From Arthrobacter cheniae (GTDB taxonomy: Bacteria > Actinomycetota > Actinomycetes > Actinomycetales > Micrococcaceae), in contig NZ_QZVT01000003.1 in the NCBI RefSeq assembly GCF_003602275.1, positions 310,001 through 374,000 of the forward strand: a DNA stretch of 64,000 nucleotides, written 5' to 3'. The position numbers were made by a program, and so were the translations under genes. Below the pieces are notes generated by a model. That model made no database searches. It was not told the DNA's origin and saw only the letters and a program-made list of their open reading frames with translations. Shown piece by piece: positions 19,260-27,573 of this stretch (its first letter is position 1; each line of letters opens with the position of its first letter).

Positions 19260-19754
19260 ATGCAGGATGCATCCACTTTTTCGGTCAACCTGACCGATCC
19301 GTCGTCCCCTGCGGGACGTCCGGCGAGGTCGTTCTACGAACGCCGACGCAACCGTCGGGGACGCGGCATGCGCGGAGAACTGCTTCCCCCGCACCTGCCC
19401 GGCTCCCGCTCACGGTCGGAGCAGTTCGACGACTGGGTGATGGAATCGGCGCAACGGCTCGAACGCCTGTGGGGCGAGCGCATCCAGGACCTGCAGATCG
19501 TGGTGCAGGAGATCCCCGACGGACTCGAGGAGATGACGCCGGACGAGCTCAAGGACCTGCTCGGCTCCTGCTCCCCAGCCACGCCGGGCCGGCCGGCGGT
19601 CATCACCATCTACCGCCACCCCGTCCTGATGGCCGCCAAGGCACTCCTGCCGGTCAACGAGTTGGTGCACGACGTCGTCGTCGAGCAGACCGCCGAACTG
19701 ATGGGCCTCTCGCCCGAAGCCGTCGATCCCGCCTACGGGCGTTCCCAGGCCTGA
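19260..19754 (+). CDS. Metallopeptidase (zincin_1) family protein lacking the HExxH motif
   Basis: 164-aa protein resembling the PF06262 zincin-like family found next to whiB2 and DUF3499 in actinobacteria. The family core is visible from FDDWVMESAQRLERLW to PAVITIYRHPVLM. Where the zinc motif HExxH is expected, the sequence reads VVVEQTAELMGLSPEAVDP: the glutamate is kept but both histidines are replaced (V and A). It is therefore probably not an active metalloprotease. The N-terminal 45 residues are basic and likely flexible. The start is supported by a TACAGT box 6 nt upstream. Confidence 0.75.
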   Translation: MQDASTFSVNLTDPSSPAGRPARSFYERRRNRRGRGMRGELLPPHLPGSRSRSEQFDDWVMESAQRLERLWGERIQDLQIVVQEIPDGLEEMTPDELKDLLGSCSPATPGRPAVITIYRHPVLMAAKALLPVNELVHDVVVEQTAELMGLSPEAVDPAYGRSQA

Positions 19755-19854
19755 CGCCGGCCCCCCCCGAGTCCGCCACAGGGTTGTCCGCGCCGGACAC
19801 GAGATCGTCCCCTCCGGGTACGGGATCCTCCGCTCCGGGCGGGGTGTCGCTGCG

Positions 19855-21651
19855 CTAGTAGCCGAGTTCCACCGGAATGCTCTGCGGACCTGTTGCTCCG
19901 GCTGCAACGCTCGCGACGGAGATTCCCGCTCCTGCTCCGGGCAGGGTCATGGTCTGGGCGCCGTAGACCGGGTCGCCGGTCGCGTTGATCACGACGGCCG
20001 CCGCCGATCGACCGAGCGACGTCGACGGCACCGTGACGGACGTGCCCCCGGCGATGCCGATGACAACGGGCTCTCCAAGGACGCCGTCAGCTGCCACCGG
20101 AGTAAGCGTGACCTCGCCCCTACCGGTCGGCGCGCCCAGGACGAGGGCCGAGTCGACACCCTCCGCCAGGGCCATCGCGTGGTCGCTACCCAGCCGCACG
20201 GCCGAGGGGGCGCCTGCGAGATCCACGGGCTCGCCGTCGTCGACGCCCCGGGTCACCCGTGCTGCTGCCACGACCGACACGTCCGAGGTCACGGCGACGG
20301 TGTAGTTCCCCTCCGGAAGGAAGGCGAGCGGAACGGCCGTCACGGACCCTGCTGGGGCAGTTGCGACTCCCCCGTCGGGCAGGTCCACTTCCCCGTCCGG
20401 TCCATACACTTTGATATCGAGCACGGCGTCGCTGGAACCCGGGACGAGCACCTGGAGCTCGGGAGCGGCGGTGCCGTAGCCCTCCTGCTCCCGGACACGG
20501 CGCGCCGTCGCCGGATCCTGGATGACGACGCCGGGCACCACCTGCGTCACACCCGCAGGGGCACTGGGCGACAGCAGCTCCACGCCGCCGGGCGTCAGTC
20601 CGCGCAGGACGCTCTGCTGGACGACGCCCGTGATCCGGCCTCCGTCGCTGCGGACCCGGACGGCAACGTGGTCCTGGTTGCCCGCCAGCCCGGCGAGGAC
20701 GATCCGCCGGGTCTCTCCGGCAGCGACCAGCTGGCCGCGCAGCCCGGCTGCCTCGATGGGGCCGTCCTGTCCCTGCAGCTCGAGGGTCACCGTCGCGGGG
20801 GTCCCGGTGGGATTGGTCAGGATCAGGATCGACGACTGCCCCACCGTGGTGGACGCGCCGAGGAGCCAGAAGTCGTTCGACGGTACCTGGCAACCCGTGG
20901 CCGCTAGCCCACGGAGATCGCCGTCAGTGGCGGTGTAGGTGGTCATCGCAGCTGCTACGGGTGTAACTCCGCCCTGGGGCTGCGCACGGAACATCGAGGG
21001 AGCATCGACGCGCACTCCCCGGGAGACTCCGGCGATCCGGTTGGTCAGGCCGTCCTCCCCGCTGCTTGCCGGGGCGTCGGCTGCGAGGGAGGACTCGGGC
21101 GCGAAGGGCTGGGTGACCGACAGCGGCTCGCCCCCGCCGACGGGCAGCAGGCCGCTCCCGGTCAGCGTGGCGCTGAGGTCGCTGAGCACCACGCTGGACA
21201 CCGTGGTCCTCGCCGTGGACGAGGCAGGGCTGAACTGGGGATCTGCACCCTCGACAGCGGCCTCGATTAGGCGCGGCGTCGACGGGCAGACGGCCGAATA
21301 GTCCCCTGCAGGCACGGCCGCCGCCGGTACCGTGAGGGCTGCGGCAGGCGGTCCCGCCAGGGCGTCGGTGACGGCGCCGGATGCTATCGCGGCAGTGGCG
21401 GCGAGGAGGACGATACCGGTCGCCGCACCGGCGGCAGCGCCGAGTCCCGTCCGAGGACGGGCGCCTGCACCTGTTCCGGCGGCCTTGTCACGGGCGACCG
21501 CGCGGGCTGCGATGGCGGCGTCCGCGGGGGAATCCAGCGCAGGAGCATCCTGAACATCGGGAGCCGGAGCACCCGGCGCAGGAGCATCCGGAGCAACGGC
21601 GACGTCCTGTTCTTTTCGATCCCGCCGGTTGTTCTTACGTCCCCACGTCAC
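19855..21651 (-). CDS. DUF5719 family secreted/anchored protein
   Basis: 598-aa protein of the actinobacterial DUF5719 family, function unknown. After a charged N-terminal stretch rich in Asp, Ala and Pro there is a single membrane helix (AAGAATGIVLLAATAAIASGAV, near residue 75), followed by a large extracytoplasmic beta-rich region with alternating hydrophobic strands. The start is the GTG at 21651, which overlaps the stop of the upstream glycosyltransferase by 4 bp (GTGA); a longer frame to 21945 would overlap that gene by about 300 bp and is rejected. It is the third gene of the whiB2-GT2-DUF5719 unit, so the two envelope proteins probably work together. Confidence 0.82.
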   Translation of the reverse strand: MTWGRKNNRRDRKEQDVAVAPDAPAPGAPAPDVQDAPALDSPADAAIAARAVARDKAAGTGAGARPRTGLGAAAGAATGIVLLAATAAIASGAVTDALAGPPAAALTVPAAAVPAGDYSAVCPSTPRLIEAAVEGADPQFSPASSTARTTVSSVVLSDLSATLTGSGLLPVGGGEPLSVTQPFAPESSLAADAPASSGEDGLTNRIAGVSRGVRVDAPSMFRAQPQGGVTPVAAAMTTYTATDGDLRGLAATGCQVPSNDFWLLGASTTVGQSSILILTNPTGTPATVTLELQGQDGPIEAAGLRGQLVAAGETRRIVLAGLAGNQDHVAVRVRSDGGRITGVVQQSVLRGLTPGGVELLSPSAPAGVTQVVPGVVIQDPATARRVREQEGYGTAAPELQVLVPGSSDAVLDIKVYGPDGEVDLPDGGVATAPAGSVTAVPLAFLPEGNYTVAVTSDVSVVAAARVTRGVDDGEPVDLAGAPSAVRLGSDHAMALAEGVDSALVLGAPTGRGEVTLTPVAADGVLGEPVVIGIAGGTSVTVPSTSLGRSAAAVVINATGDPVYGAQTMTLPGAGAGISVASVAAGATGPQSIPVELGY

Positions 21652-24600
21652 ATCGGACTTCTTCCACTGGCTACGGTCTGCTTGCGATCCTCGGAGGACC
21701 CGGCGCCGTCGTCGGACGCCGGATCCCGGAGCGCAGGCTCGGACGGACGAGGGCCTCCGGTCCGTCCGGGACGCCGACCACCCCCCGGGCGCACGACCTG
21801 GGGCTTGGACGGAATGGGAATCGCCAGGAGAACGGTCAGGGCGATGATGACGGCCTGCACGGCCTCGGACCACGGCTGGTAGGGGCTCACGAAGGTGAGC
21901 TTCACGGTTCCACCCTCGGCCGGCAGGGCGAACGCCTGCCGCCACCCGTCCGACGACGGCTCGAGGCGTCGGCCGTCGAGGCTCGCCTGCCAGCCCGCGT
22001 CGGCTTCCTCGGCGAGCACGAGGGTCCGGCCGTCGGTACCGGCCGGGATCGTGCCCTCGGCATCGATCCGCTCGGAGGGGACGGTGGCCTGGGTGCGACC
22101 GTCGGCGTCGAGCACCCGCACACGGCCTGTGCTGCCGCCGGCGTCCTCGGTACCGTCATCGAGCGTGACCGGGGCAACGCGCCAGAGGCGCCCGGCCTCC
22201 GTGTCTCCCACCGCGGTGAGGCCCGGTACGGAGTCGATGCGCCCGCTGAGGAAGTCACCGGCCGTCTCCGACTGCTGCAGGACGACGAATCCGACGCCGA
22301 GGTCCCGAAGATCGCCACGGGGATCGGCGCCGGTCGCGCCGACGATGACCGCGGCGCTGGTGCGGAGGATCCTGGTGGACTCGTTGTCGGCCTGCACGGT
22401 CACCTGGTCGCCGCCCTGCAGCACGCGGGCGGCGAACAACGGGTTCAGCGCATCCAGCGTGGTTCCGGCCCCGCGCATCAGCGCTGCCGCGACGTTGTCG
22501 TCGTCATCGACCGTGATCACCAGGGTCCGGGTCTGGTCGGGCCCGTTCCCCCGATCAGCAGCCGTGGCGGGCAGGGACCGCTCAGCCACAGGCAGCAGGT
22601 CGACACCCGTCGCGAAGGTGGTGGTGCCGGATCCGGGCGCCGGCTCGGCCTCCGTGGGGCTTCCCGGGATGACCACGGGCTCAGCCACCGCCGCGGGCGG
22701 GGACGCCATTTCGGGCGCCAGCCACAAACCGAGACTCAGGAGTGGGCCGACGGCGAGGGCGAGCCCTCCGGCGACCGTCAGCAGACGACGTCGGGGGGTA
22801 GGTGCAGGGGTAGGGGCACCCTGGTCCCGGCGTCCGGGAAGTCCCGAGAGGGCCGCGGCCAGCAGGCACAGGGACAGGGCGGAGACCAGCGGACCGGGGA
22901 ACACGCCGATCAGCGACGTCGTCCCGACCGCCACCGGCAGGAGGGGAGAAGCAGCGGCCAGCACGAGGGCCAGCACGGCGAGGAGCCAGAAGGACCGGAC
23001 AGCAGTACCGCGCACGCGCCGGACGAAGAGCGCCACCGCGGCCAGGACCACCACGGGAGCCCCGATGACGACGGCGGCCACCAACGACCACGGACCCTGC
23101 CCGAGGAGGTCTGCGGCAGCTGGAGGAAGCATCGGATCGAAGGACACCGGAAAGCCGAGGAGCTGCTGCCAGGGGGCCGCCGGGTCGAAGGACGTCGGGA
23201 TGCCCGGATCCCCGAGGATGCCGCGCGGATTCCCCATGGCCGAGAGCGCATAGGGAAGGTGGATCGCGACGACGGGCAACAGCGCCCACCAGAGTGTCCT
23301 GGCCCGTCGGCGCCCTCCGATGAGCATGATGACCAGTCCCCCGACCACGAAGGGGAGCAGCGAGGGTGCAGAGGCCGTCGCCAGAGCGAGGACCAGGCCC
23401 GTCGCAGCCCCCGCGGTCCAACTGCGGGAACCGTTGATCCCCGGCTTGGTGATCCCGTCCGGCAGAGCGGCGGACGGAAGCGCTCCGCCGACCGCGCGAA
23501 CAGCGCCTAGGAGGGCCAGCGGAAGCAGGATGTGCGCGATCAGCGCTCCGAGGCGCCCGGTGCCGAGCGCCACCTGCAGGGCCGGTGCGGCACCCCACAG
23601 GAGAGCAGCCCACAGCCGGAGCCCCCGGGACCTCGTCAGGGCGCCGGACGCGAACCATGCGGCCAGCCCCGCAAGGGGCAGGGCGCAGATGATCGTGACC
23701 ACGACGGCCGTGTTGCCGGACCCGAATCCGAGCAGGGACAGCAGCCATAGGACGTAGGAGAACGGCGACCCGTGCGCTGCGGAACCGAGGCCGAGGGAGG
23801 TCCACCATGCCGTCGCATCAGCCCAGATCGCGCCGGGTGTCGCTGCGACGGGCAGCAAGGCACCACCCGCCAGCGCGGGCGCGCCGACGAGACGGTGGAG
23901 GCCCACGAGGGCCGCGGCCAGCAGGAGGGCGACGGCCAGCAGGGCTCCGGATCCCACCCACAGCCGGGTCGGCGTCGTCAGGGCGACGAAATCGTCGGTG
24001 CTGTCACCGGAGGGTATGTACTCCTCCGTCTGCGGGCTGTGCCGGCCGCTGTAGGACCCGCGGGAGGTGAAGGCGTCGACGACGGATTTCCGATGCGACC
24101 AGACCTCCCGCCTGGAGGTGATGAGCGGCCGGACGATCGAGCGCGGGCGCTGACGGGTCAGCGCCGCCGAACGCCTGGACCGGAGAAGCTGGAAAGGCCG
24201 CGCGACGGTGGCGAGGCTCCCGAGGAACTGGCCCATGCCGTGTCCGGGGTCCTTCGCCAGGAGGCTGAGCAGGAGCCTGCCGATACCGCCGAGCACTGCG
24301 CCGACGGCGAGGAAGGGGACATTCCACAGCGGCGCATGTTTGAGCCTGAGGTACACCTCGGCGGCACGCGCGCTTCGCGGAGTGGAGACGGGGTGAGCCC
24401 TCGACACGGCGTGGCGCACAACGGCGCCCGGTACGACGACGACACGGTTTCCTGCGAGGCGGTTGCGCCAGCACAGGTCGACGTCGTCGCCGACTCCGTG
24501 CAGCGCCGGGTCGAAACCCCCTAGGGCGTCCCACACGTCCCTGCGGACCAGCATGCCCGCGGAGTTGACTGCAAAGACATCGCTCCGGGCGTCGTACTGC

Positions 24601-25097
24601 CCCTGGTCGTGCTCATCCACGTCGATGAGTGTCAGGCGTTCGGCCCACCTGCTGATGGAGAGGCCTACATCGATCAGTTCGCGGCGATCGTTCCAGGCCA
24701 CCTGTTTCGCGCCTGCCACCGTGACCGATGGTGCGCGCTCGACGGCGAGGAGCATCTCCGCGAGAGCGCCGGGCTCGGGCGCCGAATCGTCGTGGAGCAA
24801 CCACAGCCAGTCTCCGTCGCCTGTCCCGTCCGCCGTCCCACGGACGGGGATCTCTCCGACTCCGGTACGTACGGCAGTGCCGAAACCGGCGCGCGCGGGC
24901 GCTCCGACAACAGGGCTCCCGACAGGGAGGTGGAGCTGGAGGATGGAGGCCGATGTGTCGGTCGACCCGGCGTCGACGCCGACGCAGAAGTCGGCCGGGC
25001 GCGTCTGGCGTTCGAGGGATTCCAGGGTTTCAGGAAGGTACTCGGCACCGTTGTGGGCTACGACAACGGCGGTGACGCGGAGTTGGTGCTGGATCAG
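21648..25097 (-). CDS. Giant membrane glycosyltransferase (GT2 head plus multi-pass membrane domain), apparent CTG start
   Basis: About 1149 aa. The N-terminal 250 residues form a GT2 glycosyltransferase: strand VTAVVVAHNGAEYLPETLES, then LLHDDSAPEPG with the acidic metal site, and GDDVDLCWRNRLAGN. A long membrane part follows, with about a dozen helices between residues 260 and 760, then an outside beta-rich segment and a last helix near the C-terminus. The frame has no ATG, GTG or TTG between an in-frame TGA and the first GT2 strand. The best start is CTG at 25097, which overlaps the whiB2 stop (CTGA) exactly like the other 4-bp couplings here; ATT a few codons upstream is an alternative. 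The sugar and acceptor are unknown; an envelope polymer is likely. Confidence 0.85.
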   Translation of the reverse strand: MIQHQLRVTAVVVAHNGAEYLPETLESLERQTRPADFCVGVDAGSTDTSASILQLHLPVGSPVVGAPARAGFGTAVRTGVGEIPVRGTADGTGDGDWLWLLHDDSAPEPGALAEMLLAVERAPSVTVAGAKQVAWNDRRELIDVGLSISRWAERLTLIDVDEHDQGQYDARSDVFAVNSAGMLVRRDVWDALGGFDPALHGVGDDVDLCWRNRLAGNRVVVVPGAVVRHAVSRAHPVSTPRSARAAEVYLRLKHAPLWNVPFLAVGAVLGGIGRLLLSLLAKDPGHGMGQFLGSLATVARPFQLLRSRRSAALTRQRPRSIVRPLITSRREVWSHRKSVVDAFTSRGSYSGRHSPQTEEYIPSGDSTDDFVALTTPTRLWVGSGALLAVALLLAAALVGLHRLVGAPALAGGALLPVAATPGAIWADATAWWTSLGLGSAAHGSPFSYVLWLLSLLGFGSGNTAVVVTIICALPLAGLAAWFASGALTRSRGLRLWAALLWGAAPALQVALGTGRLGALIAHILLPLALLGAVRAVGGALPSAALPDGITKPGINGSRSWTAGAATGLVLALATASAPSLLPFVVGGLVIMLIGGRRRARTLWWALLPVVAIHLPYALSAMGNPRGILGDPGIPTSFDPAAPWQQLLGFPVSFDPMLPPAAADLLGQGPWSLVAAVVIGAPVVVLAAVALFVRRVRGTAVRSFWLLAVLALVLAAASPLLPVAVGTTSLIGVFPGPLVSALSLCLLAAALSGLPGRRDQGAPTPAPTPRRRLLTVAGGLALAVGPLLSLGLWLAPEMASPPAAVAEPVVIPGSPTEAEPAPGSGTTTFATGVDLLPVAERSLPATAADRGNGPDQTRTLVITVDDDDNVAAALMRGAGTTLDALNPLFAARVLQGGDQVTVQADNESTRILRTSAAVIVGATGADPRGDLRDLGVGFVVLQQSETAGDFLSGRIDSVPGLTAVGDTEAGRLWRVAPVTLDDGTEDAGGSTGRVRVLDADGRTQATVPSERIDAEGTIPAGTDGRTLVLAEEADAGWQASLDGRRLEPSSDGWRQAFALPAEGGTVKLTFVSPYQPWSEAVQAVIIALTVLLAIPIPSKPQVVRPGGGRRPGRTGGPRPSEPALRDPASDDGAGSSEDRKQTVASGRSPM

Positions 25098-25687
25098 ACC
25101 GCTCGCTTCCGCAATCTGCGCCGCTCGCGCTCGGAAAGGCCGCCCCAGATCCCGAAGCGCTCGTCATTCTCCAGCGCATACTCGAGGCACTCGGACCTCA
25201 CCATGCATGCCCCGCACACTTTCTTGGCGTCCCGTGTGGAGCCGCCCTTCTCGGGGAAGAACGCCTCGGGGTCCGTCTGTGCGCACAGGGAGTCCGCCTG
25301 CCAGGACAGCTCACCGTCGTCGTCGATATTGCCTGGAGCAATCGGCAGACCGATCCATACGGGTTGTCCCGACGGCATGGACCGGGGCCTTGCGTCCTCC
25401 TGCACGTCGGGCAGGATCGTGAACGACCCGGGGTCCATGGTCGGCAGTGCCAGAAGGCTGCTCGGCCCCTCTTCGACGTCGGGAAGCCCCACGAGCGCTT
25501 CGTGTGCGCCGAGGAAGGCCGTGGCCTGGTCCTCGAGAGCGGAGCGGCTGCCCTCGCGGTAACGCTCTGCTGCCAGGGGATCTGCCGGGTCCAGGAACCA
25601 GTCCGCGGGAACGCCCCTCGAGCCATAGCGGGCAGATGCCTGCCCTGCGATGTCTGGTCGTTCCTGAATGCGTTCTGCCTGCCCCAT
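25094..25687 (-). CDS. whiB2: WhiB-family iron-sulfur regulator (WhiB2 type)
   Basis: Transcription regulator with a [4Fe-4S] cluster. The C-terminal domain holds the four cysteines in the order SLC, then KKVCGACMVRSEC (C-x2-C-x5-C), and the beta-turn GIWGGLSERERR. A basic tail RRLRKRAV ends it. By position beside DUF3499 and the zincin it corresponds to WhiB2/WhmD, needed for septation in mycobacteria. I chose the ATG at 25687 (MGQAERIQ), with AGGG 6 nt upstream; this gives an unusually long 125-residue N-terminal part. Later ATGs, such as MDPGSFT at 25441, would give a more usual length and cannot be ruled out. It overlaps the glycosyltransferase start by 4 bp. Confidence 0.88.
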   Translation of the reverse strand: MGQAERIQERPDIAGQASARYGSRGVPADWFLDPADPLAAERYREGSRSALEDQATAFLGAHEALVGLPDVEEGPSSLLALPTMDPGSFTILPDVQEDARPRSMPSGQPVWIGLPIAPGNIDDDGELSWQADSLCAQTDPEAFFPEKGGSTRDAKKVCGACMVRSECLEYALENDERFGIWGGLSERERRRLRKRAV

Positions 25688-25770
25688 GGTCAGCCCTCCC
25701 GGTGTTGCCGTTCCAACATCAGCATGGGTCGACCCTCGCGCCCCGCTGCTGGAACAAATCCGATACCTAA

Positions 25771-25784
25771 TTACACGGGTGTAA
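25771..25784. promoter_or_regulatory. Palindrome in the whiB2 upstream region
   Basis: TTACAC-GG-GTGTAA, a perfect 6-2-6 inverted repeat about 85 bp upstream of the chosen whiB2 start, in the gap divergent with TIGR03089. It is probably an operator. It resembles but does not match the BldD consensus, which has a one-base centre. Confidence 0.5.
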
Positions 25785-25914
25785 GTCGATTTTCGCAAGC
25801 CGGGGAGGAAGCTTATAGAGTCGGCTCGAGACAATCACGGGCGCCACGCCGGTGTGACTACCTGTCTTCATCGGCGCGTCGGCAAGTACCCATCATCGAA
25901 CGGAAGAGGCCGCC

Positions 25915-26706
25915 ATGCCACGAACGCCCGCAGGAATCCTCGCCCACATGAGGTCGGTCAGTGCGTCCTCACCCCGGCTCGTCTGGCACGGCGCGGACGG
26001 GCGCATCGAGCTGTCAGGGCGGGTGTTCGACAACTGGGTCGCTAAGGGCGCCAACCTCCTCGTCGACGAGCTCGACGCTTCCGATGAAACCGCGGTGGCC
26101 TTCGACCTGCCGGTGCACTGGAAGACCCTCGCACTCGCCTTCGCCTGCTGGCAGGTGGGTGCCGTCGTCGTCCTCGACAGCGACAGCGATCGCGACACCG
26201 ACGACCGCGACCCAGACGACCGCGGCGGTCGGGGCGGAGCAGCGGACGTGATCGGCGGTGGCGACATCATCCTGTCCTCCCGCGCCGTACCCGGGATCGA
26301 GCCTCCACGCCAGCTCGTATGCGTGGCTCTCGGCTCCCTGGCGATGCGCTGGGACGGCCCCTTGCCGCCGGGCGCCATCGACTTCGCTGCCGAGGTGCGC
26401 TCCCACGGTGATGTCTTCTTCGGCTCTGCTGCCGATTCCGGCGACGCACCCCTCGTGTCCGTCGGGGGCCGCCTGGTGACGGGGGCCGAACTTCTGGACT
26501 CGGTGACGTTGCCTGCAGCCGGCGGTGTCTCGGCGCACCCTGCGACGGTCCTCCTCGAACCGGGCTCCGGTCCGCTGCGGGCCCTCGCCGTCGCGATTGC
26601 TGTCTGGCAGGACGAGGGCACGCTCGTGATCGTGGACGAGGGAGTTCCGGTCACGGAGAGCATGATGGCCGGAGAGCGCATCACTTGCCGCCTGGGGCCT
26701 GCCTGA
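25915..26706 (+). CDS. TIGR03089 family protein (acyl-CoA synthetase-like fragment)
   Basis: 263-aa actinobacterial TIGR03089 family protein, which resembles the N-terminal part of AMP-dependent synthetases but lacks the ATP-binding core. It begins PRTPAGILAHMRSVSASSPRLVWHG and shows HWKTLALAFACWQVGAVVV. No catalytic P-loop or C-terminal adenylation domain can be seen, so it is not expected to activate acids by itself. The frame ends at 26706 and overlaps the tail of the convergent gtrA gene by 26 bp. It usually sits with LCP and purE/K genes, as here. Confidence 0.82.
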   Translation: MPRTPAGILAHMRSVSASSPRLVWHGADGRIELSGRVFDNWVAKGANLLVDELDASDETAVAFDLPVHWKTLALAFACWQVGAVVVLDSDSDRDTDDRDPDDRGGRGGAADVIGGGDIILSSRAVPGIEPPRQLVCVALGSLAMRWDGPLPPGAIDFAAEVRSHGDVFFGSAADSGDAPLVSVGGRLVTGAELLDSVTLPAAGGVSAHPATVLLEPGSGPLRALAVAIAVWQDEGTLVIVDEGVPVTESMMAGERITCRLGPA

Positions 26707-27247
26707 CGGGCTCGTGGCCGGCTGCCTGCGCTGATTGCGCCGACCCGGGCCGGCGCACGCCGTGCGGATGGATGATCTCCTGGTCGTGGCTGAACTCGGG
26801 TTCGGCATCCAGTTCTACGTTGAAGACCCAGAATCGATACGCCACGAAGCGGACCAGGGTGGCGAGGAGAGTGCCGAAGATGCCGACGAGGAACAGGGAG
26901 CTCGGCTCGGTCACATCGAACGGGTACTTCGCGATCCAGACACACCCGGCCGCGATTCCCATGCCGATGATGTTGATGAAGACGAACATGACGAGCTCGC
27001 GCGCTGCATTGGGCTGACGGCGGTGCCGGAAGGTCCAGTAGCGGTTGGCCACCCAGGCGAAGATGGTCGCGATTCCGGCGGAGACGAAGCGAGCCTTGAC
27101 CTCGCTCCCGCTCATGGGACCGTGGATGAGGTACCAGTACAGGCCGTTGTCTATGACGAAGGCCATGCCGCCGACAGCACCGAACTTCGCCACCTCGCGC
27201 CAAAAGAGGGACGCGAGGCCCCTGATCCTGTCCATGAGTCCTGCCAC
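26681..27247 (-). CDS. GtrA family membrane protein
   Basis: 188-aa GtrA-like protein with four membrane helices (residues about 18-35, 47-63, 85-103 and 115-133) and an acidic C-terminal tail. The family moves or flips polyprenyl-linked sugars, such as bactoprenol-glucose, across the membrane. The first helix region GGMAFVIDNGLYWYLIHG and the loop ANRYWTFRHRR are typical. The GTG start at 27247 has GGAGGT 5 nt upstream. Its 3' end overlaps the TIGR03089 gene. It stands near other polyprenyl-sugar genes (LCP, GT2), suggesting a role in wall glycopolymer assembly. Confidence 0.85.
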   Translation of the reverse strand: MAGLMDRIRGLASLFWREVAKFGAVGGMAFVIDNGLYWYLIHGPMSGSEVKARFVSAGIATIFAWVANRYWTFRHRRQPNAARELVMFVFINIIGMGIAAGCVWIAKYPFDVTEPSSLFLVGIFGTLLATLVRFVAYRFWVFNVELDAEPEFSHDQEIIHPHGVRRPGSAQSAQAAGHEPVRQAPGGK

Positions 27248-27573
27248 TGCTTACCTCCGCGGTCTGGGTACGAACACCATGTACCGCGGGGCGTCGACCC
27301 GGCGATCACTGGACGAGCCACGATGGAGGTCACCCGAGCGGACCACCCGGCTGACCTTTGCATGGCGTGATTTCCTCCATTTTACGGGCAGGCACAGCCT
27401 GTTGTGTCGTCGAATCCCTGGGGACGGGCTGAGAGCTCACCGTGAATCTGTCCGCGTCCCCGTGCGCAGCCGGCCCTTCCGGCACCCGGAAACAGCCCCC
27501 GGACACGGCCCCTGGATAGCCCGGTCCGGCACCCGATGACACTCCCGGCGAGCTCCGTGGGTACCCTGTGATG
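27248..27573. other. Divergent gap between gtrA and purK, no gene seen
   Basis: About 325 bp with no convincing coding frame. The right end holds the purK promoter box (27562-27567) and the left end the gtrA ribosome site. No riboswitch fold was recognised. A pair of matching C-rich blocks around 27470-27530 does not make a clean hairpin. Confidence 0.5.
27562..27567 (+). promoter_or_regulatory. -10 box of purK (leaderless type)
   Basis: TACCCT with 6 nt to the GTG at 27574. The competing ATG at 27571 would lie only 3 nt away, so the GTG is the likelier first codon of a leaderless mRNA. Confidence 0.55.

Noticed and set aside
21652..21945. N-terminal extension of DUF5719
   Set aside because: Would overlap the upstream glycosyltransferase by about 300 bp; the GTG at 21651 gives the usual 4-bp overlap instead.
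21381..23510. 709-aa plus-strand open frame
   Set aside because: Antisense to the DUF5719 and glycosyltransferase genes, highly charged and repetitive, no domain.
25771..25784. BldD binding site
   Set aside because: The palindrome has a two-base centre, whereas the BldD consensus has one; kept only as an unnamed operator.
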